Shown here in pieces: positions 33,851 to 42,417 of a stretch of DNA of 64,000 nucleotides. The DNA lies in assembly GCF_014252955.1 (NCBI RefSeq), contig NZ_JACMIA010000001.1, positions 4,588,001-4,652,000 on the forward strand, written 5' to 3'. The stretch is from Stappia sp. 28M-7 (lineage in GTDB: Bacteria; Pseudomonadota; Alphaproteobacteria; Rhizobiales; Stappiaceae). A program made the translations under genes and the position numbers. The notes beneath the pieces are model-generated. The model was given only the letters and a program-made list of their open reading frames with translations. It was not told the DNA's origin and did not search any database. The stretch's first letter is position 1, and each line of letters opens with the position of its first letter.

Positions 33851-35443
33851 ATGCGCGACTTCCATGCTCCGGGACGCTCCTGCGTCCATGCCACCACCGC
33901 GATGGCGGCAACCTCGCATCCGCTGGCGAGTGCGGCCGCACTGGAAATGTTGCAGGCCGGGGGCAATGCTGTCGACGCCGCCGTGGCCGCCTCGGCGGTG
34001 CTTGCGGTCGTCGAGCCGCAGATGACCGGGATCGGCGGCGACTGTTTCGCCATCGTCGCGCGCCCCGACGGGTCCATCCACGGCATCAACGGATCGGGAC
34101 CGGCCCCCAAGGCGGCAACGCCGGCACGCCTCGCCGAGCTGGGGGTCACCAGCATCGATCCGCAAGGCCCTCACTCCGTCACCGTGCCCGGTGCCATTCG
34201 CGCCTGGCACGACCTGCTTTCCGCCCATGGCCGCCGCGGTTTCGCCGAGGTGCTCAAGCGCGCGATCTCCTATGCCAGAGACGGCTATCCGGTGGCACCG
34301 CGCGTTGCCCATGACTGGGCGCTGGCAGTGCCGAAGCTCGCCGCCGACCCCGGCGCGCGGGAAAGCTATCTCTTCGGCGGCGCCGCGCCCAAGGCAGGCG
34401 ACATCATCCGCCAGCCGGCGCTGGCACGCACCCTGCAGAAGATCGCCTCGGAAGGCCCTTCCGGCTTTTACGAAGGCGAGGTCGCCCGCGATATCGTCGA
34501 CACGCTGGCCGCGCGCGGCGGCCTGATGAGCCTCGACGATCTCGCCGGCATGACCACCCTGCCGATGCCGCCGGTGATCCGGTCCTATCGCGGCATCGAC
34601 GTGGCCGAGCTGCCGCCCAACGGCCAGGGCTTCATTGCGCTGGTCATGCTGGGGCTGCTGGAACGCTTCGATCTCGCCTCTCTCGATCCGCTTGGCACAA
34701 CCCGCTTCCATCTCGAGCTGGAGGCCGGCCGGCTCGCCTATTCGGTGCGCGACCTGTTTCTCGCCGATCCCGACCACATGCAGCACGGACCGGACGCCTT
34801 CCTGTCCCCCGCCTATCTCGACCGGCTGGCGGCACGGATCTCCCCGACGGCCCGCATTCCGGAGATTCCGCCTGCCCTGCTCGGCCCCTCGTCCGACACG
34901 ATCTATCTCACGGTGGTCGACGGCGAAGGCATGGCCGTCTCCTTCATCAATTCCGTCTACAAGAGCTTCGGATCGGGCATCTGCGCGCCGAAGAGCGGTG
35001 TCATGCTGCAGAACCGCGGCGCCTGCTTCCGCCTGGAACCGGGACATCCGAACTGTATCGACGGCGGCAAGCGGCCGTTGCACACGATCATTCCGGCCAT
35101 GGCGATGAAGGACGGCCGTCCGTACCTCTCCTTCGGCGTGATGGGTGGCGGCTACCAGCCCTGCGGCCATGCCCATGTGCTGAGCAACATCGTCGATTTC
35201 GGCATGGACCCGCAGGAGGCCATCGACGCTCCGCGCATGTTCTTCGACGAGACCACTCACGTGCTCCAGGCCGAACGCCACGTGCCGCAAGAGACGCTGG
35301 ACGGGCTGCGCAAGCTCGGTCACCAGGTCGACCTCGTCCAGGAGGCAATTGGCGGCGGACAGGCGATCCTCATCGACCGCAGCCGTGGCGTGCTGATCGG
35401 CGGTTCCGACCCGCGCAAAGACGGCTGCGCTATCGGCTATTGA
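33851..35443 (+). CDS. Gamma-glutamyltransferase family protein
   Basis: A 530-residue Ntn-hydrolase precursor that should self-cleave into two subunits. The cleavage/nucleophile threonine is about residue 350 in SDTIYLTVVD, followed by INSVYKSFGSGI; the canonical TTHxSVVD is altered, as in the YwrD-like subgroup. The large-subunit start GRSCVHATTAMAATSHPLAS and AGGNAVDAAVA are conserved. No signal peptide is visible, unlike classical periplasmic Ggt, so it is probably cytoplasmic and may act on another gamma-glutamyl or acyl substrate. Confidence 0.9.
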   Translation: MRDFHAPGRSCVHATTAMAATSHPLASAAALEMLQAGGNAVDAAVAASAVLAVVEPQMTGIGGDCFAIVARPDGSIHGINGSGPAPKAATPARLAELGVTSIDPQGPHSVTVPGAIRAWHDLLSAHGRRGFAEVLKRAISYARDGYPVAPRVAHDWALAVPKLAADPGARESYLFGGAAPKAGDIIRQPALARTLQKIASEGPSGFYEGEVARDIVDTLAARGGLMSLDDLAGMTTLPMPPVIRSYRGIDVAELPPNGQGFIALVMLGLLERFDLASLDPLGTTRFHLELEAGRLAYSVRDLFLADPDHMQHGPDAFLSPAYLDRLAARISPTARIPEIPPALLGPSSDTIYLTVVDGEGMAVSFINSVYKSFGSGICAPKSGVMLQNRGACFRLEPGHPNCIDGGKRPLHTIIPAMAMKDGRPYLSFGVMGGGYQPCGHAHVLSNIVDFGMDPQEAIDAPRMFFDETTHVLQAERHVPQETLDGLRKLGHQVDLVQEAIGGGQAILIDRSRGVLIGGSDPRKDGCAIGY

Positions 35444-35467
35444 GCCGGCAAGCACAAGGCGAACGCA

Positions 35468-35501
35468 AAAAGGCCCGCGCGACACATCGCGCGGGCCTTT
35501 T
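35468..35501 (+). terminator. Terminator of the gamma-glutamyltransferase gene
   Basis: AAAAGGCCCGCGCGA and TCGCGCGGGCCTTTT pair perfectly around CACA; a textbook bidirectional intrinsic terminator. Confidence 0.94.
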
Positions 35502-35531
35502 GTCTCTCGGGGTCAGGACGGAAGGTGCCCG

Positions 35532-35873
35532 TCAGCGGCTGACGGCCAGAACCCGCCCGGGAGCCGCCATGCGCGGCTGGCGCTCTGCAACCCTGTAGGC
35601 GTCGATCGCCTGATCAGGAGCGGCCCGCCGCCTGACCCGCATCTGCGGAACATGTTCGCGCATGGCGATCAGCTGGGCCAGAAAGGCGGCATCCGGGCGA
35701 TAGAGACGGGCGAAACGGTCAGCTCGCGGTTCGCTGACGGGCGCAACCGGCACAACTGCCCGCGCGGTGGAGCCTGACGCAGGCCCGCCGACAGCCATGG
35801 ACGGGGCCGCATCTGCGACCCGTCGGCTCTCTCTTGGTCCTGCTGCGGGACGTCTGCCCTGCTCGATCCGCAT
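35532..35873 (-). CDS. Hypothetical 113-residue protein
   Basis: I do not recognise a named domain. The protein starts MRIEQGRRPAAGPRESRR, has a Pro/Ala/Val-rich middle, and a better-defined centre FARLYRPDAAFLAQLIAMREHVPQMRVRRR, the kind of short motif seen in small uncharacterised Hyphomicrobiales proteins. An excellent Shine-Dalgarno GGGAGGCGG five bases before the ATG and a terminator on its 3' side support that it is real. Very basic; no signal peptide or membrane segment. Bases 35874-36066 upstream are AT-richer than the surroundings and probably hold its promoter. Confidence 0.68.
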   Translation of the reverse strand: MRIEQGRRPAAGPRESRRVADAAPSMAVGGPASGSTARAVVPVAPVSEPRADRFARLYRPDAAFLAQLIAMREHVPQMRVRRRAAPDQAIDAYRVAERQPRMAAPGRVLAVSR

Positions 35874-36066
35874 TTCCGCCTCCCAGGCGTGCCAATTTGA
35901 TACATTGGCGTTGTTCCTAGGGAATTTAGCGCAAATGCCGTGCCAGGCGATAACCTTTTGTTAACTTTTAACGTAGGGGCAGACTGAATCCACGGTTTCT
36001 CCCCGACTTCCTGGCGGCGAAAAACAACGCTTTGCCGTCTTTTGTAACCGGGGCCCGTGTCGCCGA

Positions 36067-36492
36067 CTAGCGATAGGTATCGCCGTTGGAAACTCCGAAG
36101 TCGCGGCGAGCGCCCGTGATGGTGATCGAGAAACCCGCGATCACGTCGACCAGAGAAACACACATCAGGATGAAGAAGACCGACGTCGCGGCCTCGCGAA
36201 CCGTCAGGAACTCGACCAGATAGGCAATGAGGACGAGCGTCGAGAAGATGTGGTCGGTCAAGGCCGAGACGCCCGTGCGGGTCGCCTTGAGCAGCTCGAC
36301 GAAAAGCAGCACCAGCGCGCACAGGATCATCAGGTCGCCGCCCAGCAGCGAAAAGCTGGCACCCGACACGAGATCAATGGTCATCACCGGACCGGCCCAG
36401 GGCGTGCCGGCACCCCCGAGAAGGCTGAAAGCCAGCACGTTGTAGACGACCAGCGGCAACACGGTGAGCGGGATCGAAGCGATGAGCGGCAT
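36067..36492 (-). CDS. Small integral membrane protein of unknown function
   Basis: A 141-residue protein with four predicted transmembrane segments: about 3-25 (LIASIPLTVLPLVVYNVLAFSLL core), 38-65 (SGASFSLLGGDLMILCALVL), 80-97 and 105-125. A short hydrophilic tail ends ARRDFGVSNGDTYR. The ATG at 36492 has GAGGA upstream. It looks like a compact channel- or transporter-associated protein but has no motif I can name. Downstream of amtB in the same direction, beyond the amtB terminator, so expressed separately or by read-through. Confidence 0.8.
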   Translation of the reverse strand: MPLIASIPLTVLPLVVYNVLAFSLLGGAGTPWAGPVMTIDLVSGASFSLLGGDLMILCALVLLFVELLKATRTGVSALTDHIFSTLVLIAYLVEFLTVREAATSVFFILMCVSLVDVIAGFSITITGARRDFGVSNGDTYR

Positions 36493-36648
36493 GACGTGTC
36501 CTCGTTGCATCCGGCACGGGGCCCATGCCGACGCCGCCTGGCTGCTGCTTGCACCGGCGGCCGGACGGGCGAATCGCGCAAACCGGACCAGAAGCGAAGA
36601 TGACCGGCAGGATCTCGCCAGGCAACAATACCGCCGCGATCCGGCACG

Positions 36649-36679
36649 AAAAAAGCCCGGGGCAGACAGCCCCGGGCTT
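36649..36679 (-). terminator. Terminator of glnK-amtB
   Basis: On the minus strand AAGCCCGGGGC and GCCCCGGGCTT pair around a short loop and are followed by TTTT, 54 bases after the amtB stop. Confidence 0.92.
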
Positions 36680-36732
36680 CAAGGTGCAGCCGTCGGTCAC
36701 GCCGGCTGCTTCGGGAGATGGGTCGGAAGGGC

Positions 36733-38076
36733 TCAGACGCGCTGGCTGCCCTGACCGAATTCCGGATAGGCCTCGATGCCGACCTCGGCCTTGTCGAGAC
36801 CAAGGGCCTCTTCCTCGGCCGAAGCGCGGATACCGATCGTCGACTTCAGGATCAGCCAGACCACCAGGCTGATGACGAAGGCGAACACGCCGTAGGCGAC
36901 GATGCCGATGATCTGGACCGAGTAGGACGCATCGCTGTTGGACAGCGGCACGATCAGCGTGCCCCAGATGCCGGCCACGAGGTGGACCGGGATCGCACCG
37001 ACGACGTCGTCGATCTTCAGCTTGTCGAGCAGCGGCACGGTGAAGACCACGATCACGCCACCGACGGCACCCACGAACACGGCCTGCCAGACGGACGGGG
37101 CGAGCGGCTCGGCGGTGATGGAGACCAGACCGGCAAGCGCACCGTTCAGGGCCATCGTCACGTCGACCTTCTTGTAGAGCACCTGCGTCAGGATCACCGC
37201 CACGACCACGCCGGCGGCAGCCGCCATGTTGGTGTTGGCGAAGATGCGAGAGACGTCGGTCACGTCAGCGATGGTGCCCATGGCGAGCTGCGAGGCGCCG
37301 TTGAAGCCGAACCAGCCGAGCCACAGGATGAACGTGCCGAGGGTCGCGAGCGGCATGGACGAACCCGGCATCGGGTGGACGCCATTGGCCGTGTACTTGC
37401 CGTTACGGGCGCCGAGCACCAGGGCACCGGCGAGCGCTGCCCAACCGCCGACCGAGTGGACGAGCGTGGAACCGGCAAAGTCGGAGAAGCCCATGCCGTC
37501 GAGCCAGCCCGCACCCCACTTCCAGGAGCCGGCGATCGGATAGATGAAGCCGGTCAGGACGACGGTAAAGATCAGGAAGGGCCACAGCTTGATACGCTCG
37601 GCCAGGGTACCGGAGACGATCGAGGCCGTGGTGGCGCAGAAGACCATCTGGAAGTACCAGTCGGAAGCGGTCGAGTAGCCCGTGTCGAGGGCATTGCCGC
37701 CGACCGCGTCAAAGGCGTACGGGCCGAAGGAGCCGAGGTAGCCGCCGTCGACGCCCGTGTACATCAGGTTGTAACCGGTGATCCAGAACATCAGGCCGGC
37801 GATCGAGTACAGCGTGATGTTCTTCAGGCACTGCATGGAGACGTTCTTGGCGCGGACCATGCCGGCCTCGAGCATGGCGAAACCGGCCGCCATCCACATG
37901 ACCAGGAAGCCGCCGATGAGGAACAGCAGCGTGTTGAAGATATAGGCCGTTTCGGAGGCCAGCGCGAACTGCGGGGCTTCGGGAGCAGCAGCAGCCGTGT
38001 CCTGCGCGAAAGCCGTACCAGCCGCCGCGAGAAGCGCAAGCGAGGCCGTTCCGACAAGCTTCAGAGTTGTTTTCAT
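36733..38076 (-). CDS. amtB: Ammonium transporter
   Basis: A 447-residue Amt/Rh channel. A signal peptide (residues 1-~28, ending GTAFAQ) precedes eleven membrane segments, beginning AYIFNTLLFLIGGFLVMW. DFAGSTLVHSVGGWAALAGA carries the first pore histidine, AGIWGTLIVPL the second. LGWFGFNGAS is the family signature. Cotranscribed behind glnK (23-base gap); PII protein blocks the channel under nitrogen sufficiency. Confidence 0.96.
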   Translation of the reverse strand: MKTTLKLVGTASLALLAAAGTAFAQDTAAAAPEAPQFALASETAYIFNTLLFLIGGFLVMWMAAGFAMLEAGMVRAKNVSMQCLKNITLYSIAGLMFWITGYNLMYTGVDGGYLGSFGPYAFDAVGGNALDTGYSTASDWYFQMVFCATTASIVSGTLAERIKLWPFLIFTVVLTGFIYPIAGSWKWGAGWLDGMGFSDFAGSTLVHSVGGWAALAGALVLGARNGKYTANGVHPMPGSSMPLATLGTFILWLGWFGFNGASQLAMGTIADVTDVSRIFANTNMAAAAGVVVAVILTQVLYKKVDVTMALNGALAGLVSITAEPLAPSVWQAVFVGAVGGVIVVFTVPLLDKLKIDDVVGAIPVHLVAGIWGTLIVPLSNSDASYSVQIIGIVAYGVFAFVISLVVWLILKSTIGIRASAEEEALGLDKAEVGIEAYPEFGQGSQRV

Positions 38077-38099
38077 TGGAATTCCCCTGCTCGAATGGA

Positions 38100-38573
<474 letters not shown>

Positions 38574-38589
38574 TCAAGGAGCGTGCCAA
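38574..38589 (-). promoter_or_regulatory. Candidate sigma-54 promoter of glnK-amtB
   Basis: On the minus strand TTGGCACGCTCCTTGA matches the -24/-12 sigma-54 consensus TGGCACG-N4-TTGC at every key base except the last (A for C). It points toward glnK, about 125 bases from its start codon. NtrC-activated sigma-54 transcription of glnK-amtB is established in many proteobacteria. Confidence 0.75.
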
Positions 38590-38733
38590 CTCGTGCTGCG
38601 GCGCAAAAAAGCACCGGAAAGCAACGTCGGGAATTTCCAGAAAGCCAATGTTTACAAATAGATAAATACTAGCCTCGAGATCGCCTGCGACGGAGCGAAC
38701 GACGCTTTCCGCCCCCACAGGATTTGCACAAAA

Positions 38734-38764
38734 AATAGCCACATCCGACAACCGGATGTGGCTA
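38734..38764 (-). terminator. Terminator of the DUF924 gene
   Basis: On the minus strand AGCCACATCCG and CGGATGTGGCT pair around a small loop and are followed by ATTTTTTG, about 30 bases after the DUF924 stop. It insulates glnK from upstream transcription. Confidence 0.85.
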
Positions 38765-38794
38765 AATTATGTGCACAAGTTTTGGGCAATCCGA

Positions 38795-39355
38795 TCAGGC
38801 GCTAAAGCCGCCATCAGCCAGATAGGCTGCTTCCGCTGCCGTCGTCTCGCGGCCCAGTGCCAGGTTGCGATGGGGGAACCGGCCGAACCGCCTGATCACG
38901 TCCAGATGGATCAGGGCATAGAGATAGGCCTGCTCTTCGCCGTGACGACGGAACAGGTCGACGCTGCGCTCCTGATCGGACATCTCCTCGGAGTGCTCGA
39001 ACGGCAGGTAGAAGAAAGGGCGCGCCGCCTTCGGGAACGCACGGTCGAAGCCGGCGTCAACCGCCGCCCGGGCGATGCGGCGCGCCCGCTCGTCGGACGC
39101 AAAGGCCAGCGCATCGCCGCGAAACAGGTTTCGCGGAAACTGGTCGAGCAGGAGCAACAGGGCGAGCGCGCCATGCGGCGTCTGCGCCCATTCGTCCAAG
39201 GCCCCGTCCCGCGCCTCTTCGACAAGCGGAGCGAATTGCTCGCGGATCTTCGTGTCGAAGTCATCGTCACGCGTGAACCACTTCGCAGGCCCCGCCGTCC
39301 ACCAGAAATCCAGAATGTCGATCGCCTCGGGCTTGCCGCTGCTGGTCACGGGCAT
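38795..39355 (-). CDS. DUF924 family protein
   Basis: A 186-residue helical protein. ILDFWWTAGPAKWFTRDDDFD at the start and LALLLLLDQFPRNLFRGDALAFA in the middle are the diagnostic DUF924 (tetratricopeptide-like) segments. Function is unknown throughout the family. The ATG at 39355 gives the usual start; a GTG at 39385 would add ten residues. Divergent from tusA. Confidence 0.88.
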   Translation of the reverse strand: MPVTSSGKPEAIDILDFWWTAGPAKWFTRDDDFDTKIREQFAPLVEEARDGALDEWAQTPHGALALLLLLDQFPRNLFRGDALAFASDERARRIARAAVDAGFDRAFPKAARPFFYLPFEHSEEMSDQERSVDLFRRHGEEQAYLYALIHLDVIRRFGRFPHRNLALGRETTAAEAAYLADGGFSA

Positions 39356-39470
39356 ATTCTCCTGTCTGATTGAGGATCCACCCACCTGGCCACAGGCAGA
39401 GGATGGACGAAAAGCGAGGGCACGCGGGCATCATGCCAGCCTGCCCTCTCATATCGGCGGGGAGCGCGCG

Positions 39471-39704
39471 TTGGACAAGGTCGATCTGGAGTTGGACCTC
39501 AAGGGGCTGAAATGCCCGCTTCCGGTCCTCAAGACCCGCAAGGCCATAACCGGTCTGAAGGCGGGTGCACGGGTGCGCGTGCTGTCGACCGACCCGATGT
39601 CCGTGATCGACATCCCGCATTTCTGCCAAGAGGCGGGGCACAAGCTGATCGCGCGCGAGACCGATGAGGACGAGGTGCACGTCTTTCTGCTGGAGCGTGG
39701 CTGA
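39471..39704 (+). CDS. TusA-family sulfurtransferase
   Basis: A 77-residue sulfur carrier. The catalytic Cys15 is in LKGLKCPLPVLKTRKAI, the TusA/SirA signature CPxP; the rest (LSTDPMSVIDIPHFCQEAGH) is typical. Members carry persulfide sulfur for tRNA 2-thiolation, molybdenum cofactor or other sulfur metabolism. Starts at TTG preceded by GGGGAG. The gene is shorter than the open frame, which continues upstream antisense to DUF924. Confidence 0.9.
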   Translation: MDKVDLELDLKGLKCPLPVLKTRKAITGLKAGARVRVLSTDPMSVIDIPHFCQEAGHKLIARETDEDEVHVFLLERG

Positions 39705-39713
39705 CACCAAAGG

Positions 39714-40007
39714 TCACCCCTGGGCAAGCGCGTCCATCTTCCGCGCGAGCCGTATATCGAGGTCGCTGAGACCACCAGCATCATGGGTGGACAGCACAAC
39801 CTCCACCGTCCTGTACACATTGAACCATTCAGGGTGGTGGTTCATCTTCTCCGCAACGAGAGCCACCCGCGTCATGAAACCGAAAGCTTCGTTGAAATCC
39901 TTGAAGACGAAGCTCCTGGTAATCGCATCACGCCCCTCCACCTCACGCCAACCCGACAACTCGGCAAGCGCATCGGAGCGGGCTTCGGGCGACAGTTTCT
40001 CGGTCAT
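39714..40007 (-). CDS. 4a-hydroxytetrahydrobiopterin dehydratase (pterin carbinolamine dehydratase)
   Basis: A 97-residue enzyme that dehydrates 4a-hydroxytetrahydropterin during recycling of the pterin cofactor of aromatic amino acid hydroxylases. The active-site histidines are His57-His58 and His75 in [13 protein letters not shown] and [13 protein letters not shown]. Excellent ribosome-binding site GGAGATCGCC before the ATG. No phenylalanine hydroxylase gene adjoins; the enzyme may serve moonlighting or molybdopterin-related roles as proposed for orphan PCDs. Convergent with tusA (9-base gap). Confidence 0.93.
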   Translation of the reverse strand: MTEKLSPEARSDALAELSGWREVEGRDAITRSFVFKDFNEAFGFMTRVALVAEKMNHHPEWFNVYRTVEVVLSTHDAGGLSDLDIRLARKMDALAQG

Positions 40008-40138
40008 GGCGATCTCCTGCAAATATGGCGGCAGCCCTCGACAGCTTCTCCCCGCTCAAGGGATCATGCCTTGCCAGCCATGACAACCGCCCCACTCGAA
40101 CGCCCGCCGGCGGACCATTCGCCCGGCAAGGAGGCCTT

Positions 40139-40588
40139 GTGACCGCAATCCTGTTCGTCTGCCTTGGCAACATCTGCCGCTCGCCGCTGGCCGAGGGCAT
40201 CCTGCGCCATCGCATCGAGGCCGCCGGCCTCTCCGCTGCCGTCTCCGTCGACAGCGCCGGCACGGCCTCCTGGCACACCGGCAAGACACCGGATCCGCGC
40301 TCCATCGCGGTCGCCGCCCGAAACGGCATCGATCTCACGAGTCAGCGCGCCCGACAGGTGGCTCCGGCCGACTTCGAGACATTCGACATGATCCTGGCCA
40401 TGGATGACGACAATCTCTCCGAACTTCACGCCCGCGCTACCGCCGGATCGCGGGCGGAAATACGCCGCTTTCTCGATCGTGACGTGCCCGACCCCTACTA
40501 TGGCGGTCCCGACGGGTTCGATCACGTCTTCCGCATGCTGGACGAAGGGTGCGCCGCCCTGGTCTCCGAACTTTCTGGAAGTCTCTGA
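40139..40588 (+). CDS. Low-molecular-weight protein-tyrosine phosphatase
   Basis: A 149-residue phosphatase. The P-loop CLGNICRS is at 8-15 and the general-acid region DPYYGG near residue 120. The GTG start at 40139 directly follows AAGGAGG. Substrates may be tyrosine kinases of exopolysaccharide export or arginine-phosphorylated proteins; nothing nearby decides this. Confidence 0.92.
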   Translation: MTAILFVCLGNICRSPLAEGILRHRIEAAGLSAAVSVDSAGTASWHTGKTPDPRSIAVAARNGIDLTSQRARQVAPADFETFDMILAMDDDNLSELHARATAGSRAEIRRFLDRDVPDPYYGGPDGFDHVFRMLDEGCAALVSELSGSL

Positions 40589-40718
40589 CGCTGCCCCCAT
40601 TCAAACCGACGACAAGCGTACCTACGTGTCTCTTGGGGCGGGGATCCCGTTCAGGGCTGGCAACCGGCAAGGTGGCCGCCGTCCGGACGGGCCGAAACGT
40701 CACGAAAGGAGGCCTGCT

Positions 40719-41171
40719 ATGAGCGGTCTGCGCATCGAGCACGACAGCTGGGTTCTGGTCGGAGATGGCGAGAAGGCACTGTTCTTCCGCAACCAGGGCG
40801 ACGCGGACTATCCCAATCTTGAGGTCCTGAGGGTCCTGGAGCAGGAGAACCCGCAAACGTCGGATCAGGGAACGGACGCGCCCGGGCGGCGCAGTGACGG
40901 CCCCGGCCCGCATCGCAGCGCCATGGAGCCGACCGACTGGCACATGATCGAAAAGCACCGCTTCGCCAGCCGCATTGCCGATACGCTCTACAAGGAGGCG
41001 CACAAGGGCCGCTTCTCCAAGCTCGTCGTCGTTGCCCCGCCGGTGACACTCGGCGATCTGCGCAAGGCCTTTCACAAGGAAGTGGCAAGCCGAGTGGTCG
41101 CCGAGGTCGACAAGACGCTGACCGGCCATCCGCCCGACGAGATCGAGCGGATCCTTTCCACCAAGAACTGA
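40719..41171 (+). CDS. Host-attachment family protein (baeRF-like)
   Basis: A 150-residue member of the Host_attach family. It starts MSGLRIEHDSWVLVGDGEKALFF and has the characteristic SRIADTLYKEAHKGRFSKLVVVAPPVTLGDLRKAF and VASRVVAEVDKTLTGHPPDEIERIL. First described as an Agrobacterium attachment factor; structurally related to the release-factor eRF1 domain 1. Strong AAAGGAGG before the ATG. Confidence 0.9.
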   Translation: MSGLRIEHDSWVLVGDGEKALFFRNQGDADYPNLEVLRVLEQENPQTSDQGTDAPGRRSDGPGPHRSAMEPTDWHMIEKHRFASRIADTLYKEAHKGRFSKLVVVAPPVTLGDLRKAFHKEVASRVVAEVDKTLTGHPPDEIERILSTKN

Positions 41172-41201
41172 TCGAAGGTTTGTAGCGGCAGCGGCGGCGC
41201 G

Positions 41202-42410
41202 TCAGCCCAAGGGCTCGCGCCGCCAGCCGTCGGCAAATACCACCCGCTCCATTCCGGTGAAGCGGGCCATGCGGGCGAACTCCGCCTCCAGGCGAGCAAG
41301 CCGCCCCTCACCCAGCCGCACGCCCGGCTCCGGCCAGAACGCCGTCACGAACAGCTCCCCTTCCGCACGCCGGCAGATCATGTCGACCCGGCCGATCATC
41401 CGGTCCTTCTCCATCACCGGATAGACATAGTAGCCGTAGGTGCGCTTGGGAGCCGGAACGAAGACCTCGATCCGGTAGAAGAAGCCGAACAACCGCTCGG
41501 CCCGCTTGCGGTCCCGCAACACCGGGTCGAACGGGCTGAGGGTGCGAATGCGCGCCGGCGGCTCCGGCGCATCAGCCAACAGAGAGGCGATGTCCGGCCG
41601 CGCGACGCTGGCGCGCTTCGGCTGACCGGGACCGAAATCGATCTCCACCGGCAGGACGGATTTTCCGGTCTCCTGCGTGCACCAGGCTTTCGCCTCTTCC
41701 GGCGAAACAAGGTCGTAGAAGGCGGCAATCTCGCCGGACGTGCCGACGCCCAGCCGCTGCAAGGCCTCGCGGCAGGCCCAGTCGACAAAGGCCTCGTGGC
41801 CGACTTCCTGCTCAAAGTGCTCGCGTGGGATCACCCGTTCCGACAAGTCGTAGATCTTGGCGAAATTGTCCCGCGCCGTGACGGCGATCTCGCCGGTCCG
41901 CCACAGATATTCCAGCGCCGTCTTGCCCGGCTGCCAGTTCCACCAGCCGGGCTCCTTGCGGATGCGATCCCCATCGAAATCCCGGCCCCGCGAAGGACCG
42001 TTCACCCGCACGTGGTCGCGAACCCGGTCGATCTCGCCATGGAAGTCGTGCCCGTGCCAGTTGGTCCAGCGCGCCTTCAGCCGCTCCTTCTGGCGCGCGA
42101 AGCGGTGGCGCCAGTAGGGATAGGCACCGGACGGGATCACCGCTGCATCGTGCGTCCAGTTCTCGAACAACGCCCGGTCCCGCTCCAGCAGCCTGGTCAG
42201 CTGCGGTTCCCGGTAGGTCTGGTTGCGGGAGAACAGGATCTGATGGTGGGCGCGCGTCACCGTGTTGATGCTGTCGACCTGCACGAAGCCGAGCCGGTCG
42301 ATGAGATCGCACAGCTCCGCCTGCCCGAGGCGCCGCGAGGGGGCATCGGACAGGCCCTGCAGGTGCAGGAACACCCGGCGCAGGTCGGCAGCGGCGATCC
42401 TCAGCACCAT
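41202..42410 (-). CDS. YcaQ/AlkX-family DNA glycosylase-like winged-helix protein
   Basis: A 402-residue protein of the HTH_42/YcaQ family, DNA glycosylases that unhook interstrand crosslinks. The catalytic-type Q-hydrophobic-D motif is at Gln44-Val45-Asp46 in GFVQVDSINTV, which groups it with YcaQ (AlkX) and not with AlkZ, which has Q-x-Q. The C-terminal half has LSPFDPVLRDRKRAERLFGFFYRIEVFVP, a family hallmark. It follows pyc by seven bases in the same direction, so it is probably cotranscribed. Confidence 0.9.
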   Translation of the reverse strand: MVLRIAAADLRRVFLHLQGLSDAPSRRLGQAELCDLIDRLGFVQVDSINTVTRAHHQILFSRNQTYREPQLTRLLERDRALFENWTHDAAVIPSGAYPYWRHRFARQKERLKARWTNWHGHDFHGEIDRVRDHVRVNGPSRGRDFDGDRIRKEPGWWNWQPGKTALEYLWRTGEIAVTARDNFAKIYDLSERVIPREHFEQEVGHEAFVDWACREALQRLGVGTSGEIAAFYDLVSPEEAKAWCTQETGKSVLPVEIDFGPGQPKRASVARPDIASLLADAPEPPARIRTLSPFDPVLRDRKRAERLFGFFYRIEVFVPAPKRTYGYYVYPVMEKDRMIGRVDMICRRAEGELFVTAFWPEPGVRLGEGRLARLEAEFARMARFTGMERVVFADGWRREPLG

Positions 42411-42417
42411 CGGCGCA

